Shown here: positions 33,644 to 43,294 of the stretch, one piece after another
Layout: each line of letters begins with the position of its first letter
Numbering within the stretch: position 1 is the first letter of the stretch
From: CAG-877 sp045627525
Lineage (GTDB): Bacteria > Bacillota_I > Bacilli_A > RF39 > UBA660
Reading direction: 5' to 3'
NCBI GenBank assembly: GCA_045627525.1
Contig: JAZQNW010000001.1
Location: forward strand, 124,001 to 188,000
Length of the DNA stretch: 64,000 nucleotides
Program-made: the position numbers and the translations under genes
Notes under the pieces: generated by a model
Told to the model about the DNA's origin: nothing
The model's database searches: none
Seen by the model: only the letters and a program-made list of their open reading frames with translations

Positions 33644-33982
33644 TTAATTGTTATTATCTCTTCTATTAGCATAAACCATCTTTTCAAGTTGTGATAATCT
33701 ACGCAAAATATCAACGTTAGTAACTTCCATAGAATCGCTATTGCGAACTACTTCCATATTTAACTTAGAATTTCGAAGTTCCTGCTTTAGATTAACAATT
33801 TCAGCCATCAATTCAGCTTTTTCTTTTTCCAAATTGTTAATAATGTCAACAAATTGCTCATAATCACCAATAATAACATCTAAAAATTGATCTACTTCTT
33901 TTAATCGATAACCACGTGTATCAATTTTGAAATCTTTTTCTAAAATATCTTGTGGTTTAAGAGTAATCTTATTTTGATACAT
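33644..33982 (-). CDS. gpsB: Cell-division/wall regulator GpsB
   Basis: DivIVA-like protein that shuttles between division and elongation sites and binds class A PBPs. The 112-aa protein has the DivIVA N-domain ITLKPQDILEKDFKIDTRGYRLKEVDQFLDVIIGDYE followed by a coiled coil and the C-terminal trimerising segment DILRRLSQLEKMVYA. Its partner PBP1 (ponA) is encoded just across the divergent intergenic region, and rnpB follows immediately. The ATG at 33982 has GGTGATA. Confidence 0.95.
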   Translation of the reverse strand: MYQNKITLKPQDILEKDFKIDTRGYRLKEVDQFLDVIIGDYEQFVDIINNLEKEKAELMAEIVNLKQELRNSKLNMEVVRNSDSMEVTNVDILRRLSQLEKMVYANRRDNNN

Positions 33983-34017
33983 ACATATCACCAATCCCTT
34001 ACAGTAATATTATGGCA

Positions 34018-34140
34018 TTATTGATCTTTTTTGTCAATTGCTAACATATTGAACATATATGCAATATTGCTTTCAATACTAATCTCTCTCATATTATCTA
34101 ACATTCTATTTATAACTTTGATAACTTCCAAATTATTCAT
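34018..34140 (-). CDS. 40-aa small protein upstream of gpsB
   Basis: An ATG at 34140 with GTGGTGATT as ribosome-binding site opens a frame of 40 codons, MNNLEVIKVINRMLDNMREI and so on, ending KKDQ. One amphipathic helical stretch, no membrane segment. It ends 35 bases before the gpsB start on the same strand. It may be a leader peptide or a genuine small protein; family not recognised. Confidence 0.5.
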   Translation of the reverse strand: MNNLEVIKVINRMLDNMREISIESNIAYMFNMLAIDKKDQ

Positions 34141-34231
34141 ATAATCACCACTTACATAATAATACAAAAAAACATTAAAATTTTATTTTCGACAAAACTA
34201 GATAAAATTTATCATAAAAAATAGGAAAATA

Positions 34232-34260
34232 TAGAAAAATTTTAATTAATATAGTATAAT
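34232..34260 (+). promoter_or_regulatory. Possible sigma-A promoter of recU-ponA
   Basis: TAGAAA-17-TATAAT with the GGTGATG ribosome-binding site about 10 bases after the -10. Confidence 0.5.
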
Positions 34261-34277
34261 GAATGATAGGTGATGAG

Positions 34278-34844
34278 ATGAATTATCCAAATGGTATAAA
34301 AAAAGAAAAAAATAATGAAATAACATTTGGTAATAGAGGTATGGCCTTAGAAAATGATCTAAATCTAACCAACGAATATTATCGTGAAATAGATAAAGCA
34401 ATCATATATAAAAAACCAACCCCTATAAAAATTACAAAAGTAAACTATCCATCGCGAGACAAAGCTGTAATAAAAGAAGCATTTTTTACAGTACCATCTA
34501 CTACAGACTATAATGGAATATATAAAGGTAAATATATTGATTTTGAAGCAAAAGAAACAAAAAATAAAACTTCTTTTTCTTTAAGTAACATACATGTTCA
34601 TCAAATAAATCATTTAAAAAATATATATAAACACAATGGTATATCATTTATAATAGTCAGATTTAGTAGTTTAAACGAAACTTATTTATTAATGGCACAA
34701 GATTTAATAAATTTTATTAACGAAACATCAAGAAAATCTATACCATTATCTTTCTTTAAAGAAAAAGCTTATCTCATAAAAGAAGGATACATTCCTAGAA
34801 TAGATTATTTAAAAATAATTGATCAAATAATTGGAGGGGTCTAA
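34278..34844 (+). CDS. recU: Holliday-junction resolvase RecU
   Basis: Cuts four-way junctions during recombination and chromosome segregation. The 188-aa protein starts MNYPNGIKK and has NRGMALENDLN, the nuclease region TTDYNGIYKGKYIDFEAKETKNKTSF (Asp, Glu-x-Lys of the PD-(D/E)xK fold) and HVHQINHLKNI. The ATG at 34278 has GGTGATGAG. It is translationally close to ponA (1 base), the same pair as in Bacillus subtilis. Confidence 0.96.
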   Translation: MNYPNGIKKEKNNEITFGNRGMALENDLNLTNEYYREIDKAIIYKKPTPIKITKVNYPSRDKAVIKEAFFTVPSTTDYNGIYKGKYIDFEAKETKNKTSFSLSNIHVHQINHLKNIYKHNGISFIIVRFSSLNETYLLMAQDLINFINETSRKSIPLSFFKEKAYLIKEGYIPRIDYLKIIDQIIGGV

Positions 34845-34845
34845 T

Positions 34846-37767
34846 ATGGCAAAAAAAGAAATAAAAAAAAGAATACCTGTTTCTAAAGGTAATACAAAAA
34901 AAACAACACAAATAAATAATAGAAATAATCAAAAAGTAAAGAAAAGAATACCACAAAAAAATTCAAAGGCTAATCAAAAAGAAAAAACTATTTGTCTAAT
35001 ATCATATATATTATTAGTAATATTAACTACAGTAACATTAGGAATTTTCTTTGGTTTATTTGTTGCTTTAGGTATAGCAATAATAGTTGGTGTATCTAAA
35101 TTAATAAAAAAAGCAAACTCAGACAAAAGTAAAAAAAGTATATTAAAAACTATTTTGATAATAATACTAAGTCTTGGAGTTTTAGGATTAGTTTTATTTA
35201 GTGGATTTATTGTTATTGTAAAAGTAAAAGCTGATTTGCTATACAAAGGAAACGAAGAAAAGCTAAATACACCTGAAAACACAACATTCCTAGATAGCAA
35301 TGGTGAAGAATATGCCAAATTAGGTAGTGAAATGCGTGAAAAAGTTACTTATGATCAACTTCCAGAAGTATTAGTTGACGCTATCGTTGCTACTGAAGAT
35401 TCAAGATTTTTTCAACATAATGGATTTGATGCCCCACGTTTTTCAAAAGCTATTATAGGACACCTTGCAGGTAAATCAAATGCTGGTGGAGCTTCAACAT
35501 TAACAATGCAAGTTGTTAAAAATACTTTCACTGATGCTAGCGCATCACATGGTATTAAAGGTGGAATAAGAAAAGCTGAAGATATTTACCTAGCAATATT
35601 TAAAGTTGAAAAAAACTTTACAAAACAACAAATAATTGAATTTTATGTAAACAACCACTATTTAGGTGGAAATATATATGGTGTAGAAGAAGCTGCTAAT
35701 GCTTACTTTGGTAAAAGCGTAAGCGAATTAAACTTAAGTGAAGCTGCTATCTTAGCTGGTATGTTTAAATCTCCAGTCACTTATAGACCTACAGCATATC
35801 CAGAAAATGCTGCTAAGCGTAGAAAAACTGTTTTATATTTAATGAGAAGACATGGATATATAACAAAAGAAGAAGAAGCTTTAGCAAATAGTATTCCTGT
35901 AGAATCATTAGTTAGTAATGGAACAACAGGAACATCAAGTGAATATCAAGGATATATTGATACAGTTGTTGAAGAAATAAAAGATAGATGGGGAATAAAT
36001 GCCTATACTACTCCACTTCTTGTATATACTAATTTAGATCGTTCAAGACAAAATGCAGTAAATAGCGTAATGAATGGTGAAAGTTATTCATGGATAAATG
36101 ACAAAGTTCAATCAGGAGTTGCAGTTATTGATACTGAAACAGGAAAAATTTTAGCAATTGGTAATGGTCGTAACGTTAATGGTAGAACCGCTGATAACAT
36201 TAATCAATTTAATTATGCTACCAGTATAAAAAGACAACCCGGATCATCTGCTAAACCACTATTTGACTATGCCCCAGGTATAGAATACAATAACTGGTCA
36301 ACATATACGCAATTTGTAGATGGACCATACACATATTCAAATGGACATTCAATAAAAAACTGGGATGGTGGATATTATGGACAAATATCTTTAAGAAGAG
36401 CACTATCTACATCACGTAATATTCCAGCATTAAAAGCATTCCAACAAGTTGATAATGCAAAAATAAGAGATTTCGTTGCAAGACTTGGAATACATCCAGA
36501 AGTATGCTCAACAGGATATACATATAAACAATTAAAAGATGGAACACTTACTTGTGTTAATAATAATAAACCTAGTGATACTGAAGATCCTAGTAATGTT
36601 CATGAAGCACACTCAATTGGAGCCTTTACTGGTACTAATCCAGTAGAAATGGCAGCTGCATATTCTGCATTCTCAAATGGTGGAACATATCATGAGCCAA
36701 CTACTATATCTAAAATAATAAATAAAGGATCAAATGAAGAACTAAAATTAGATTTAATAGTAAATGAAAATGTTATGGGTGAAGATACAGCATTCATGAT
36801 ATCAAGTGTTTTACAAGATGTTAACTTAAATGGTGGAAATCCACAATATGTAGCACGTAAAACAGGAACTACAAACTATGATGATAACACAATGGCAAAA
36901 AACCATTTACCTGGAGATGCCATTAGAGATTCATGGATAGTTGGATACTCTAGTAAAACGGCAATAGCTGTTTGGTATGGATATGACTTTATAGATAGTG
37001 AATATTGCTTGCATAACATTCCAGCAACTATTCAAAAAGATAAAATATTCAATGCTCTAATAAATGCTGGAGCAATGGAACATAACAGAACACCATTTAA
37101 ACAACCTGATAGTGTTGTCAAAGTTGGAGTAATAGCAGGATCTGAAACACCTAAATTAGCACCTAGTGGATATACTGGAACAATAACATATGAATATTTC
37201 AAAAAAAATTATCAACCAACTGAAACATACACAAATGAAAAATTAGGAAAAGTAGATAATTTTAATGCAAGTTATTTAAATAAAAAGGTTTACTTAAAAT
37301 GGAATGGTCTAAATAACAACGGATATGATTCAATTACATATTATATTTATCATGATTCAACATTAATCGGTAAAACAGAATCAACTTCTTATACATACAC
37401 ACCTACTGGTAGCCCATATGGAACATATAAAGTTGTGGCTAATGCTTATAAAGATGGTAATTTATTAGAAGGAACACCTGCAACACAAACAATAAAAGAT
37501 AATAATTCCGCTCCTGAACAAGAAGAAAAAGATAATTTAACACTAACTTATAGTGGACCAACGATTATCCCAGAAAGTGGATCACTTGAACTATCAACAT
37601 CAGATTTCACTGTTAAAAACAATAATTCACCTGTATCAGCAACACTTAATTCTTGTACACCATCTACAATTGATACAGCCATTAGAAAAGTAATAGTATG
37701 TAATGTAAAATATAAAAACCAAACATATAACTTATCAACTACTATAGAATTTAAAAGAAATGAATAA
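34846..37767 (+). CDS. ponA: Class A penicillin-binding protein (PBP1a-type)
   Basis: Bifunctional peptidoglycan glycosyltransferase and transpeptidase. The 973-aa protein has a basic cytoplasmic tail (1-45), two hydrophobic segments before the ectodomain, the GT51 domain (EDSRFFQHNGFDAPRF with catalytic Glu; GGASTLTMQVVKN; AAILAGMFKSP) and the transpeptidase domain (SxxK in GSSAKP, SxN in STSRN, KTG in ARKTGTTNYDD). A fibronectin-III-like domain (about 805-880) and a further beta domain close the protein. GGAGG precedes the ATG. Located beside recU and opposite gpsB as in Bacillus. Confidence 0.97.
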   Translation: MAKKEIKKRIPVSKGNTKKTTQINNRNNQKVKKRIPQKNSKANQKEKTICLISYILLVILTTVTLGIFFGLFVALGIAIIVGVSKLIKKANSDKSKKSILKTILIIILSLGVLGLVLFSGFIVIVKVKADLLYKGNEEKLNTPENTTFLDSNGEEYAKLGSEMREKVTYDQLPEVLVDAIVATEDSRFFQHNGFDAPRFSKAIIGHLAGKSNAGGASTLTMQVVKNTFTDASASHGIKGGIRKAEDIYLAIFKVEKNFTKQQIIEFYVNNHYLGGNIYGVEEAANAYFGKSVSELNLSEAAILAGMFKSPVTYRPTAYPENAAKRRKTVLYLMRRHGYITKEEEALANSIPVESLVSNGTTGTSSEYQGYIDTVVEEIKDRWGINAYTTPLLVYTNLDRSRQNAVNSVMNGESYSWINDKVQSGVAVIDTETGKILAIGNGRNVNGRTADNINQFNYATSIKRQPGSSAKPLFDYAPGIEYNNWSTYTQFVDGPYTYSNGHSIKNWDGGYYGQISLRRALSTSRNIPALKAFQQVDNAKIRDFVARLGIHPEVCSTGYTYKQLKDGTLTCVNNNKPSDTEDPSNVHEAHSIGAFTGTNPVEMAAAYSAFSNGGTYHEPTTISKIINKGSNEELKLDLIVNENVMGEDTAFMISSVLQDVNLNGGNPQYVARKTGTTNYDDNTMAKNHLPGDAIRDSWIVGYSSKTAIAVWYGYDFIDSEYCLHNIPATIQKDKIFNALINAGAMEHNRTPFKQPDSVVKVGVIAGSETPKLAPSGYTGTITYEYFKKNYQPTETYTNEKLGKVDNFNASYLNKKVYLKWNGLNNNGYDSITYYIYHDSTLIGKTESTSYTYTPTGSPYGTYKVVANAYKDGNLLEGTPATQTIKDNNSAPEQEEKDNLTLTYSGPTIIPESGSLELSTSDFTVKNNNSPVSATLNSCTPSTIDTAIRKVIVCNVKYKNQTYNLSTTIEFKRNE

Positions 37768-37769
37768 AA

Positions 37770-37796
37770 AATACTAGTTCAATTAGAACTAGTATT
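37770..37796. terminator. Bidirectional terminator between ponA and nth
   Basis: Perfect 11-bp stem AATACTAGTTC/GAACTAGTATT with 5-base loop, T runs on both strands. Confidence 0.85.
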
Positions 37797-38399
37797 TTTT
37801 TTACATATATTACTTAATTTACAATCTAAACATTTAGGATTAAGAGATTTACAATGATATCTTCCAAATAAAACTAACTGAAGATGTCGTCTAGCCCACT
37901 CTTTTTTAGGAAATACTTCCATCAACTTTTCTTCTATTTTTAAAACGTTATCATTAATATCAGCAAGTCCTAATCTTTTTGAAACTCTTTCAACATGAGT
38001 ATCTACAGCAATAGCTGGAATGTTATAATATTCACTTAAAAATACATTAATAGTCTTTCTACCAACACCCGGTAATTTTTCCAACTCTTTTCTATCAGTA
38101 GGAACAACACAATTATAACAGTCCACTAAAATACGAGCTATTTCTTTAACATAAACTGCTTTTTTTCTAAAAGAACCGATTGGTCTAATAATTAATTCCA
38201 AATCACGTAATTTAGCATTCTTTAATGAAACTAAATCCGAATATTGATTAAATAATATTGGAGTAACTACATTAACTCTCCTATCAGTGCTTTGAGCACT
38301 TAAAACTATAGCAATTAATAATTCATAATCATTATTATAATGAAGTTCACATTGTGGATTTGGAAACAATTCATCCAAATAACTACCTATCTTATTCAT
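37779..38399 (-). CDS. nth: Endonuclease III (DNA glycosylase/AP lyase)
   Basis: Removes oxidised pyrimidines in base-excision repair. The 206-aa protein has the helix-hairpin-helix LEKLPGVGRKTINVF with catalytic Lys, the catalytic Asp in IAVDTHVERVSKRLG, and the 4Fe-4S loop C-x6-C-x2-C-x5-C (CKSLNPKCLDCKLSNIC) near the end. The ATG at 38399 overlaps the dnaD stop (ATGAATAA), the classical dnaD-nth coupling of Firmicutes. Confidence 0.96.
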   Translation of the reverse strand: MNKIGSYLDELFPNPQCELHYNNDYELLIAIVLSAQSTDRRVNVVTPILFNQYSDLVSLKNAKLRDLELIIRPIGSFRKKAVYVKEIARILVDCYNCVVPTDRKELEKLPGVGRKTINVFLSEYYNIPAIAVDTHVERVSKRLGLADINDNVLKIEEKLMEVFPKKEWARRHLQLVLFGRYHCKSLNPKCLDCKLSNICKKNTSSN

Positions 38400-39066
38400 C
38401 ATCATCATCAAACCAATTCCAATCAACAATTTCCATATCAACATTATCCGTATTTTCTTTAATACTTTTACGCTTTTTACGGTTATTTTCAACATCATCA
38501 GGAGTTTTTATTCCATTTTTACTCCATTCGTACAATATTTTATCTATATATCTTAAATTAGACACACCATTAAATGTCGCTTCTTTTACAGCCTCTTTTA
38601 TCAAAGCCTCACTAAAATCGTTGTCTAACCATGCTTTAATTATTTCAAATTCTATTGGACTTAAAGTTCTTCCAAATTCTTTTTCAATTAATTCAAAAAT
38701 TTGTACCCCATCATTTTTAGATACACTATTAACTTCTTCCATCGTAATTAATGACAATTTACTATAAAAACCATCTAATAAAATAACTTCTTCCATAATT
38801 CCCTTGTCATTTTTTAAGACTTCAACTTGAATCAATTTTTTATCATTAAGAATATCTACATAATTCATAACATCAGAAAGCTCTATTCCCAAATCAGCAG
38901 AAAATTTAGCTGGATCAAATAAAAATTTGTTTCCAGAATTATATAAATACATTAAAAATACAAATTCATCTATTTTTAATGATAAATCTTTATAATGTTG
39001 AAGCAAAAACAAAGGTATAACTAAATGACCTTGTTTAAATATATCAATTAATTTAGCACCTTTCAT
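38392..39066 (-). CDS. dnaD: Primosomal replication protein DnaD
   Basis: Helps load the replicative helicase at origin and restart sites. The 224-aa protein has the N-terminal winged helix (LVIPLFLLQHYKDLSLKIDEFVFLMYLY) and the C-terminal DnaD domain with FGRTLSPIEFEIIKAWLDNDFSEALIKEAVKEATFNGVSNLRYIDKILYEW, ending in a long acidic tail WNWFDDDDE. It is followed by nth with overlap. Confidence 0.95.
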   Translation of the reverse strand: MKGAKLIDIFKQGHLVIPLFLLQHYKDLSLKIDEFVFLMYLYNSGNKFLFDPAKFSADLGIELSDVMNYVDILNDKKLIQVEVLKNDKGIMEEVILLDGFYSKLSLITMEEVNSVSKNDGVQIFELIEKEFGRTLSPIEFEIIKAWLDNDFSEALIKEAVKEATFNGVSNLRYIDKILYEWSKNGIKTPDDVENNRKKRKSIKENTDNVDMEIVDWNWFDDDDE

Positions 39067-39107
39067 AGCATCATCCCCATTAAGTTAATATAATAACATA
39101 TTTTTTA

Positions 39108-40202
39108 TTAATTAGCATATTTATTGACAATAAACTTAATTAAATCAGTATTTTTATTTGGTATTTTTTTGTATAAAACCTCATGAATTAAATCACTATA
39201 TATTTCCTTCAAATATTTACCAGGTTTCTTATTTAAAGCATTAGTAATATCATCACACGTGATATCTAAATCATTTCTTGAATTAATAGGCAATTTTATA
39301 TATGATTCAGTGATAGCTTTCTTGTCTATTCCCTTTATACCACCAGCAACACAATTAACATATAAACCATATCGATATAGTGTCATTGGATCCAAATTAT
39401 TAAGTTTTAATGCTTCATTAACATCTTTTATAATATTTAATTCATTACTAGAAAAAGGATATTTATCACTGACATCTAATACACTCCATATAGATATTAA
39501 ATCATCAGTATTTTTTACATCTTTTAACTTATCTAATTCTAAGTCTATATCCAATCCTAATTCCAATAATAATTTTATTCCTTTTAAACTATTAGTACTA
39601 CCAAATATTTTATCTAACTCTTCTTTTTTTCTATGATAAGACAAATTCTTTAACAAATATTTTGTTTCTCTTATTGATTTTTTTACATCATCATCTAAAT
39701 TAAAATCTAAAATTGTAGCAAATCTAACAGCTCTTAGTATTCTCAAACAATCCTCTTCAAATCTAACTTTAGCTGGACCAATAGTTTTAACTATTCTATT
39801 ATCTATATCAATACGACCACCTAATAAATCAACTATGTTACCATCTTGATCCATGCATATAGAATTTATAGTAAAATCTCTGCGTATCAAATCATCATAT
39901 AAATTATCTATATAACGAATTTCCCCAGGTCTTCTATTTTTTACATAATTTATTTCTTGCCTATATGTAGTTATTTCATATCTTACACCAGACTTAATTA
40001 CAGTAACAGATCCATAATCCTCATTAGGTAAACAACAATCCTCAAACATTTCTTTTATTTGTCTTGGAGTTGCATTAGTAGCTATATCAATATCATTTGA
40101 TTCAATTCCTAAAATATAATCTCTAACAAAACCACCAACTATATAAGCCTCATATCCATTTTTATTAATTTCTTTGATAAATTTCAAGGCTAGTTCTAAC
40201 AT
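39108..40202 (-). CDS. cca: CCA-adding tRNA nucleotidyltransferase
   Basis: Adds or repairs the 3' CCA of tRNAs. The 364-aa class II nucleotidyltransferase has the head signature AYIVGGFVRDYILGIESNDIDIATNA (G-G-x-V-R-D and D-x-D), RRDFTINSICMD, the RNA-binding motif RFEEDCLRILRAVRFATIL and the C-terminal body. Poly(A) polymerase is the alternative within the family, but Firmicutes enzymes of this form are CCA enzymes. Upstream of dnaD with a 40-base spacer. Confidence 0.93.
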   Translation of the reverse strand: MLELALKFIKEINKNGYEAYIVGGFVRDYILGIESNDIDIATNATPRQIKEMFEDCCLPNEDYGSVTVIKSGVRYEITTYRQEINYVKNRRPGEIRYIDNLYDDLIRRDFTINSICMDQDGNIVDLLGGRIDIDNRIVKTIGPAKVRFEEDCLRILRAVRFATILDFNLDDDVKKSIRETKYLLKNLSYHRKKEELDKIFGSTNSLKGIKLLLELGLDIDLELDKLKDVKNTDDLISIWSVLDVSDKYPFSSNELNIIKDVNEALKLNNLDPMTLYRYGLYVNCVAGGIKGIDKKAITESYIKLPINSRNDLDITCDDITNALNKKPGKYLKEIYSDLIHEVLYKKIPNKNTDLIKFIVNKYAN

Positions 40203-40266
40203 GTCTACACCACCATCTCTTAAATATTATACCAAAATTAATTTATTAGAACAACTTTCCAAAAAA

Positions 40267-40286
40267 AGAACCTCATATGAGGTTCT
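40267..40286 (-). terminator. Terminator after the HU gene
   Basis: Perfect palindrome AGAACCTCAT/ATGAGGTTCT with a T run on the minus strand. Confidence 0.85.
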
Positions 40287-40292
40287 AAAAAA

Positions 40293-40565
40293 CTAGTTAA
40301 TAGCGTCTTTTAATGCACTACCAGCTTTAAAAGTAACAGCTTTTCTAGCAGCGATTGGAACAACTTCTCCAGTTCTTGGATTACGTCCTTCACGAGCAGC
40401 TCTTTCAGATACTCCAAAAGTACCAAATCCAACTAGTGGAACTTTATCTCCTTTTACTAATGCTTCAGTAATAGCACCAAAAGTAGCATCAATTGCTCTA
40501 GTAGCATCTGCTTTAGTTAATCCAGTCTTTTTAGCTACTGCTTCTACTAATTCAACTTTTTTCAT
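40293..40565 (-). CDS. hup: Nucleoid protein HU
   Basis: Histone-like DNA-bending dimer. The 90-aa protein has the whole HU frame: MKKVELVEAVAKKTGLTKAD at the start, VPLVGFGTFGVSERAAR, then the DNA arm GRNPRTGEVVPIAARKAVTFKAGSAL with the Pro that intercalates. GGGAGG lies 11 bases before the ATG. The promoter is TTGCAA-17-TAAATT at 40620-40648, and a small hairpin (AAGCAT/ATGCTT) is present in the leader near 40594-40613. Confidence 0.97.
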   Translation of the reverse strand: MKKVELVEAVAKKTGLTKADATRAIDATFGAITEALVKGDKVPLVGFGTFGVSERAAREGRNPRTGEVVPIAARKAVTFKAGSALKDAIN

Positions 40566-40619
40566 ATTAATAATACCTCCCAATATTAATTAAGCATTCT
40601 TCAATATGCTTACATATAA

Positions 40620-40648
40620 AATTTACCATGATTTATATCAAATTGCAA
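40620..40648 (-). promoter_or_regulatory. Sigma-A promoter of hup
   Basis: TTGCAA-17-TAAATT on the minus strand, 55 bases before the start codon; the leader contains an AAGCAT/ATGCTT hairpin. Confidence 0.6.
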
Positions 40649-40674
40649 GTAAATACAATGAAATTTACATACTT

Positions 40675-41007
40675 TTACTTAAGTTTTTTATCAATAGAAG
40701 TCAACAATTCAATGATATGTCCTATTGAATAGAAAAACAAACATAAAATAAGACTTGCAAACCAGAAAACTATCATCAAAAAGAAATTAAATTCTGTGAC
40801 TAAACAAGCATCACTATATAAATATGTTGATGAACTACAAGCAGGAAATAAATTACCTAGCACTATGCCAAAGATAAAACAAATTATAAAAGTAATAATA
40901 GAAAATTTTTGATAACCATTAAACTTTTGCTTACCAATTGATTTCTCAATACTATTAATTTTAGGAAGCTCAATCTTTTGATTATATATTTCTTCAAACA
41001 TATCCAT
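40675..41007 (-). CDS. Small two-helix membrane protein
   Basis: A 110-aa protein with a soluble N-terminal third (about 1-32), two hydrophobic helices (about 35-55 and 73-97) and an external loop with two cysteines (FPACSSSTYLYSDAC) that could form a disulfide. Not recognised. It starts 1 base after the upstream membrane-protein gene, so both are one operon and may form one complex. Confidence 0.65.
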   Translation of the reverse strand: MDMFEEIYNQKIELPKINSIEKSIGKQKFNGYQKFSIITFIICFIFGIVLGNLFPACSSSTYLYSDACLVTEFNFFLMIVFWFASLILCLFFYSIGHIIELLTSIDKKLK

Positions 41008-41008
41008 A

Positions 41009-41857
41009 TTATTTTGCCCCCTTTTTTGATTTACTCTTACTTTTCACTTCATCTATTGCCTTATTAGACTTACTTTTTACTTCACTTATTACCTCATTGG
41101 ACTTATTTTTTACTTCTTCTACTAATTTATCAGATACCTCTTTTGCTTCATCTATTATCTTTTCACTTTTTTCAGAAAAATTATCTTTTATTTCAATAAC
41201 TTTTTCACGATATTCATCAAAATTACCATTATTATTTATATTTTTCTTCTTCTTATCCAAAAAAGCACCATATAAATAAACAAATTTAGCTAATAAAATT
41301 ATATATATACAATCAAATGTCGCTAGAACAACTCCATTAAGTGTAGTAGATGAAATTAAACTAACAGTGTATAAAATAATTTCTACTATTACAATCCCTC
41401 TAAAATACCATTCATTAGTTAATTCATTAAAAGGTGATTCTTTTAATTTAAAATCTTTCCAAAGAATAGTTCCTCTTAAAAATGTATGAAAAAAATAAAT
41501 AAAAATAAGTGCATTTAAAGAACAAGATAACAATGTAGTTAAACCAAAAGATTGAAATATAGTTAATATACTAGTTACAAATGTAAGAAAAAAGATTATC
41601 AACATAATTAAACTAGAATAATCAAAATATTTCTTTCCTGTTTTTGTTTTTAAAGAAATAAAATACACTAAAGCTATCATATATGTAATATTATGATTAA
41701 GAACATTTTGAAACATTTTAATTGCACTAATTTCTCTATTTATAGAAAAAGATTGACTACTAACAATAATTACAGAAATTATAATAATTAACAACCAAGT
41801 AATTGTTGAAGCATTATTATACCAATCTTTTTTTTCTTGACTTTTTTCTAAGCTCAT
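41009..41857 (-). CDS. Multi-helix membrane protein with charged helical C-terminal tail
   Basis: A 282-aa protein with about six membrane helices in residues 15-205 and a long, highly charged helical tail from about 215 with repeated VEEVKNKSN, ISEVKSKSN, IDEVKSKSK units, ending KKGAK. The tail resembles YtxH/apolipoprotein-like amphipathic repeats by look only. No known function. First of a two-gene operon with the small membrane protein, divergent from der. Confidence 0.65.
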   Translation of the reverse strand: MSLEKSQEKKDWYNNASTITWLLIIIISVIIVSSQSFSINREISAIKMFQNVLNHNITYMIALVYFISLKTKTGKKYFDYSSLIMLIIFFLTFVTSILTIFQSFGLTTLLSCSLNALIFIYFFHTFLRGTILWKDFKLKESPFNELTNEWYFRGIVIVEIILYTVSLISSTTLNGVVLATFDCIYIILLAKFVYLYGAFLDKKKKNINNNGNFDEYREKVIEIKDNFSEKSEKIIDEAKEVSDKLVEEVKNKSNEVISEVKSKSNKAIDEVKSKSKSKKGAK

Positions 41858-41975
41858 GAAATCACCATCCTAATACAAGTATAGCATAAAAAAGTAAGGC
41901 TGATTTAAATAATATAATTTTTCTTTAAAAGTTTACAATAATATGATATAATACGAGTGAATTGGAGGGGATATT

Positions 41976-43283
41976 ATGTCATTACCTACAGTAGCATTAG
42001 TTGGAAGACCAAATGTTGGTAAGTCTACCCTATTTAATAAAATAGTTGGCAAAAAAATATCAATAATTGAAGATATACCAGGGGTAACTAGAGATAGAAT
42101 TTATCAAGAAGCAAAATATAATAAAAAGAAATTTTATTTAGTTGATACTGGTGGTATTGATATAAGTAACGAAACATTTAATAATGAAATAAAAATTCAA
42201 GCTGAAGTAGCTATAAAAGAAGCTGACGTTGTAATATTTATTGTCGATGGAAAAGAAGGATTAACAGCTAACGATCTAATTGTAAGAGATATTCTAAGAA
42301 AAAGTAATAAAAAAACTGTTGTAGCAATTAATAAAATAGATGTAAAAGATGCCCAAGATAATCTATATGACTTCTATGAACTTGGATTTGACACATATAT
42401 ACCTATAAGTAGTATTCATAATACTGGTTTTGTAGAATTAATGGATATAGTTACAAGTGATTTTAATGAAAAGGAAGAAATTGAAGATTCACGTTTAAAA
42501 TTTTCCATTATTGGAAGACCAAATGTCGGTAAAAGTAGTTTGATGAACGCATTATTAAATGAAGAAAGAGTTGTTGTTTCAAATATTGCAGGAACAACAA
42601 GAGATTCAATTGATTCAGTTTTAAAATATCATAATGAAGAATACGTATTAATAGATACTGCCGGTATGAGAAAAAAAGGCAAAGTATTTGAAAGTGTTGA
42701 AAAATACAGTTTATTAAGATCACTAAAAGCAATTGATCGCAGCGATATTTGTTTAGTTGTGATTAATGCCGAAGAAGGAATAACTGAACATGATAAACAC
42801 ATTGCTGGATACGCTATCGAAAAAGGAAAAGGTCTAATATTTGTAGTAAACAAATGGGATACAGTAAAAGATCAAACTATTAATGAATTTGAAAAATTAA
42901 TGCGTGCAGAATTTCAATTCGCAACATATGCACCAATAGTTTATCTATCAGCATTAACTAAAAAAAGAATACATACTCTTATGCCAGAAGTAATAAAAGT
43001 GGCTGAAAATATAAAACGTGAAGTAAAAACAAGTCTTATAAATGAAGTTATATTAGATGCCTATCAATTAAATATACCACCTTCATATAAAGGTAAAAGA
43101 TTAAAAATATACTTTACATCACAAACAGGTACAAAACCTCCTAAATTTACTTTTAGGGTAAACAATAAAGGATTAGTTCACTTTTCATATGAAAGATATT
43201 TAGAAAATAAGATACGAGAAAGTTTTGATTTTACTGGCACTCCTATTGTATTACAATTTAAAAATAGAAACGATCAAGATTAA
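41976..43283 (+). CDS. der: Ribosome-assembly GTPase Der (EngA)
   Basis: Double-GTPase needed for 50S subunit maturation. The 435-aa protein has two G domains: GRPNVGKSTLFNK / DTGGID / NKID, then GRPNVGKSSLMNA / DTAGMRKKG / NKWD, and the C-terminal KH-like domain (KRLKIYFTSQTGTKPPKFTFRVN). GGAGGGG precedes the start. First gene of a unit followed by a SHOCT-like gene and then sporulation genes, in parallel to the der (engA)-yphF-spoIVA-hbs region of Bacillus. Confidence 0.97.
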   Translation: MSLPTVALVGRPNVGKSTLFNKIVGKKISIIEDIPGVTRDRIYQEAKYNKKKFYLVDTGGIDISNETFNNEIKIQAEVAIKEADVVIFIVDGKEGLTANDLIVRDILRKSNKKTVVAINKIDVKDAQDNLYDFYELGFDTYIPISSIHNTGFVELMDIVTSDFNEKEEIEDSRLKFSIIGRPNVGKSSLMNALLNEERVVVSNIAGTTRDSIDSVLKYHNEEYVLIDTAGMRKKGKVFESVEKYSLLRSLKAIDRSDICLVVINAEEGITEHDKHIAGYAIEKGKGLIFVVNKWDTVKDQTINEFEKLMRAEFQFATYAPIVYLSALTKKRIHTLMPEVIKVAENIKREVKTSLINEVILDAYQLNIPPSYKGKRLKIYFTSQTGTKPPKFTFRVNNKGLVHFSYERYLENKIRESFDFTGTPIVLQFKNRNDQD

Positions 43284-43294
43284 GAGGTAAATTT

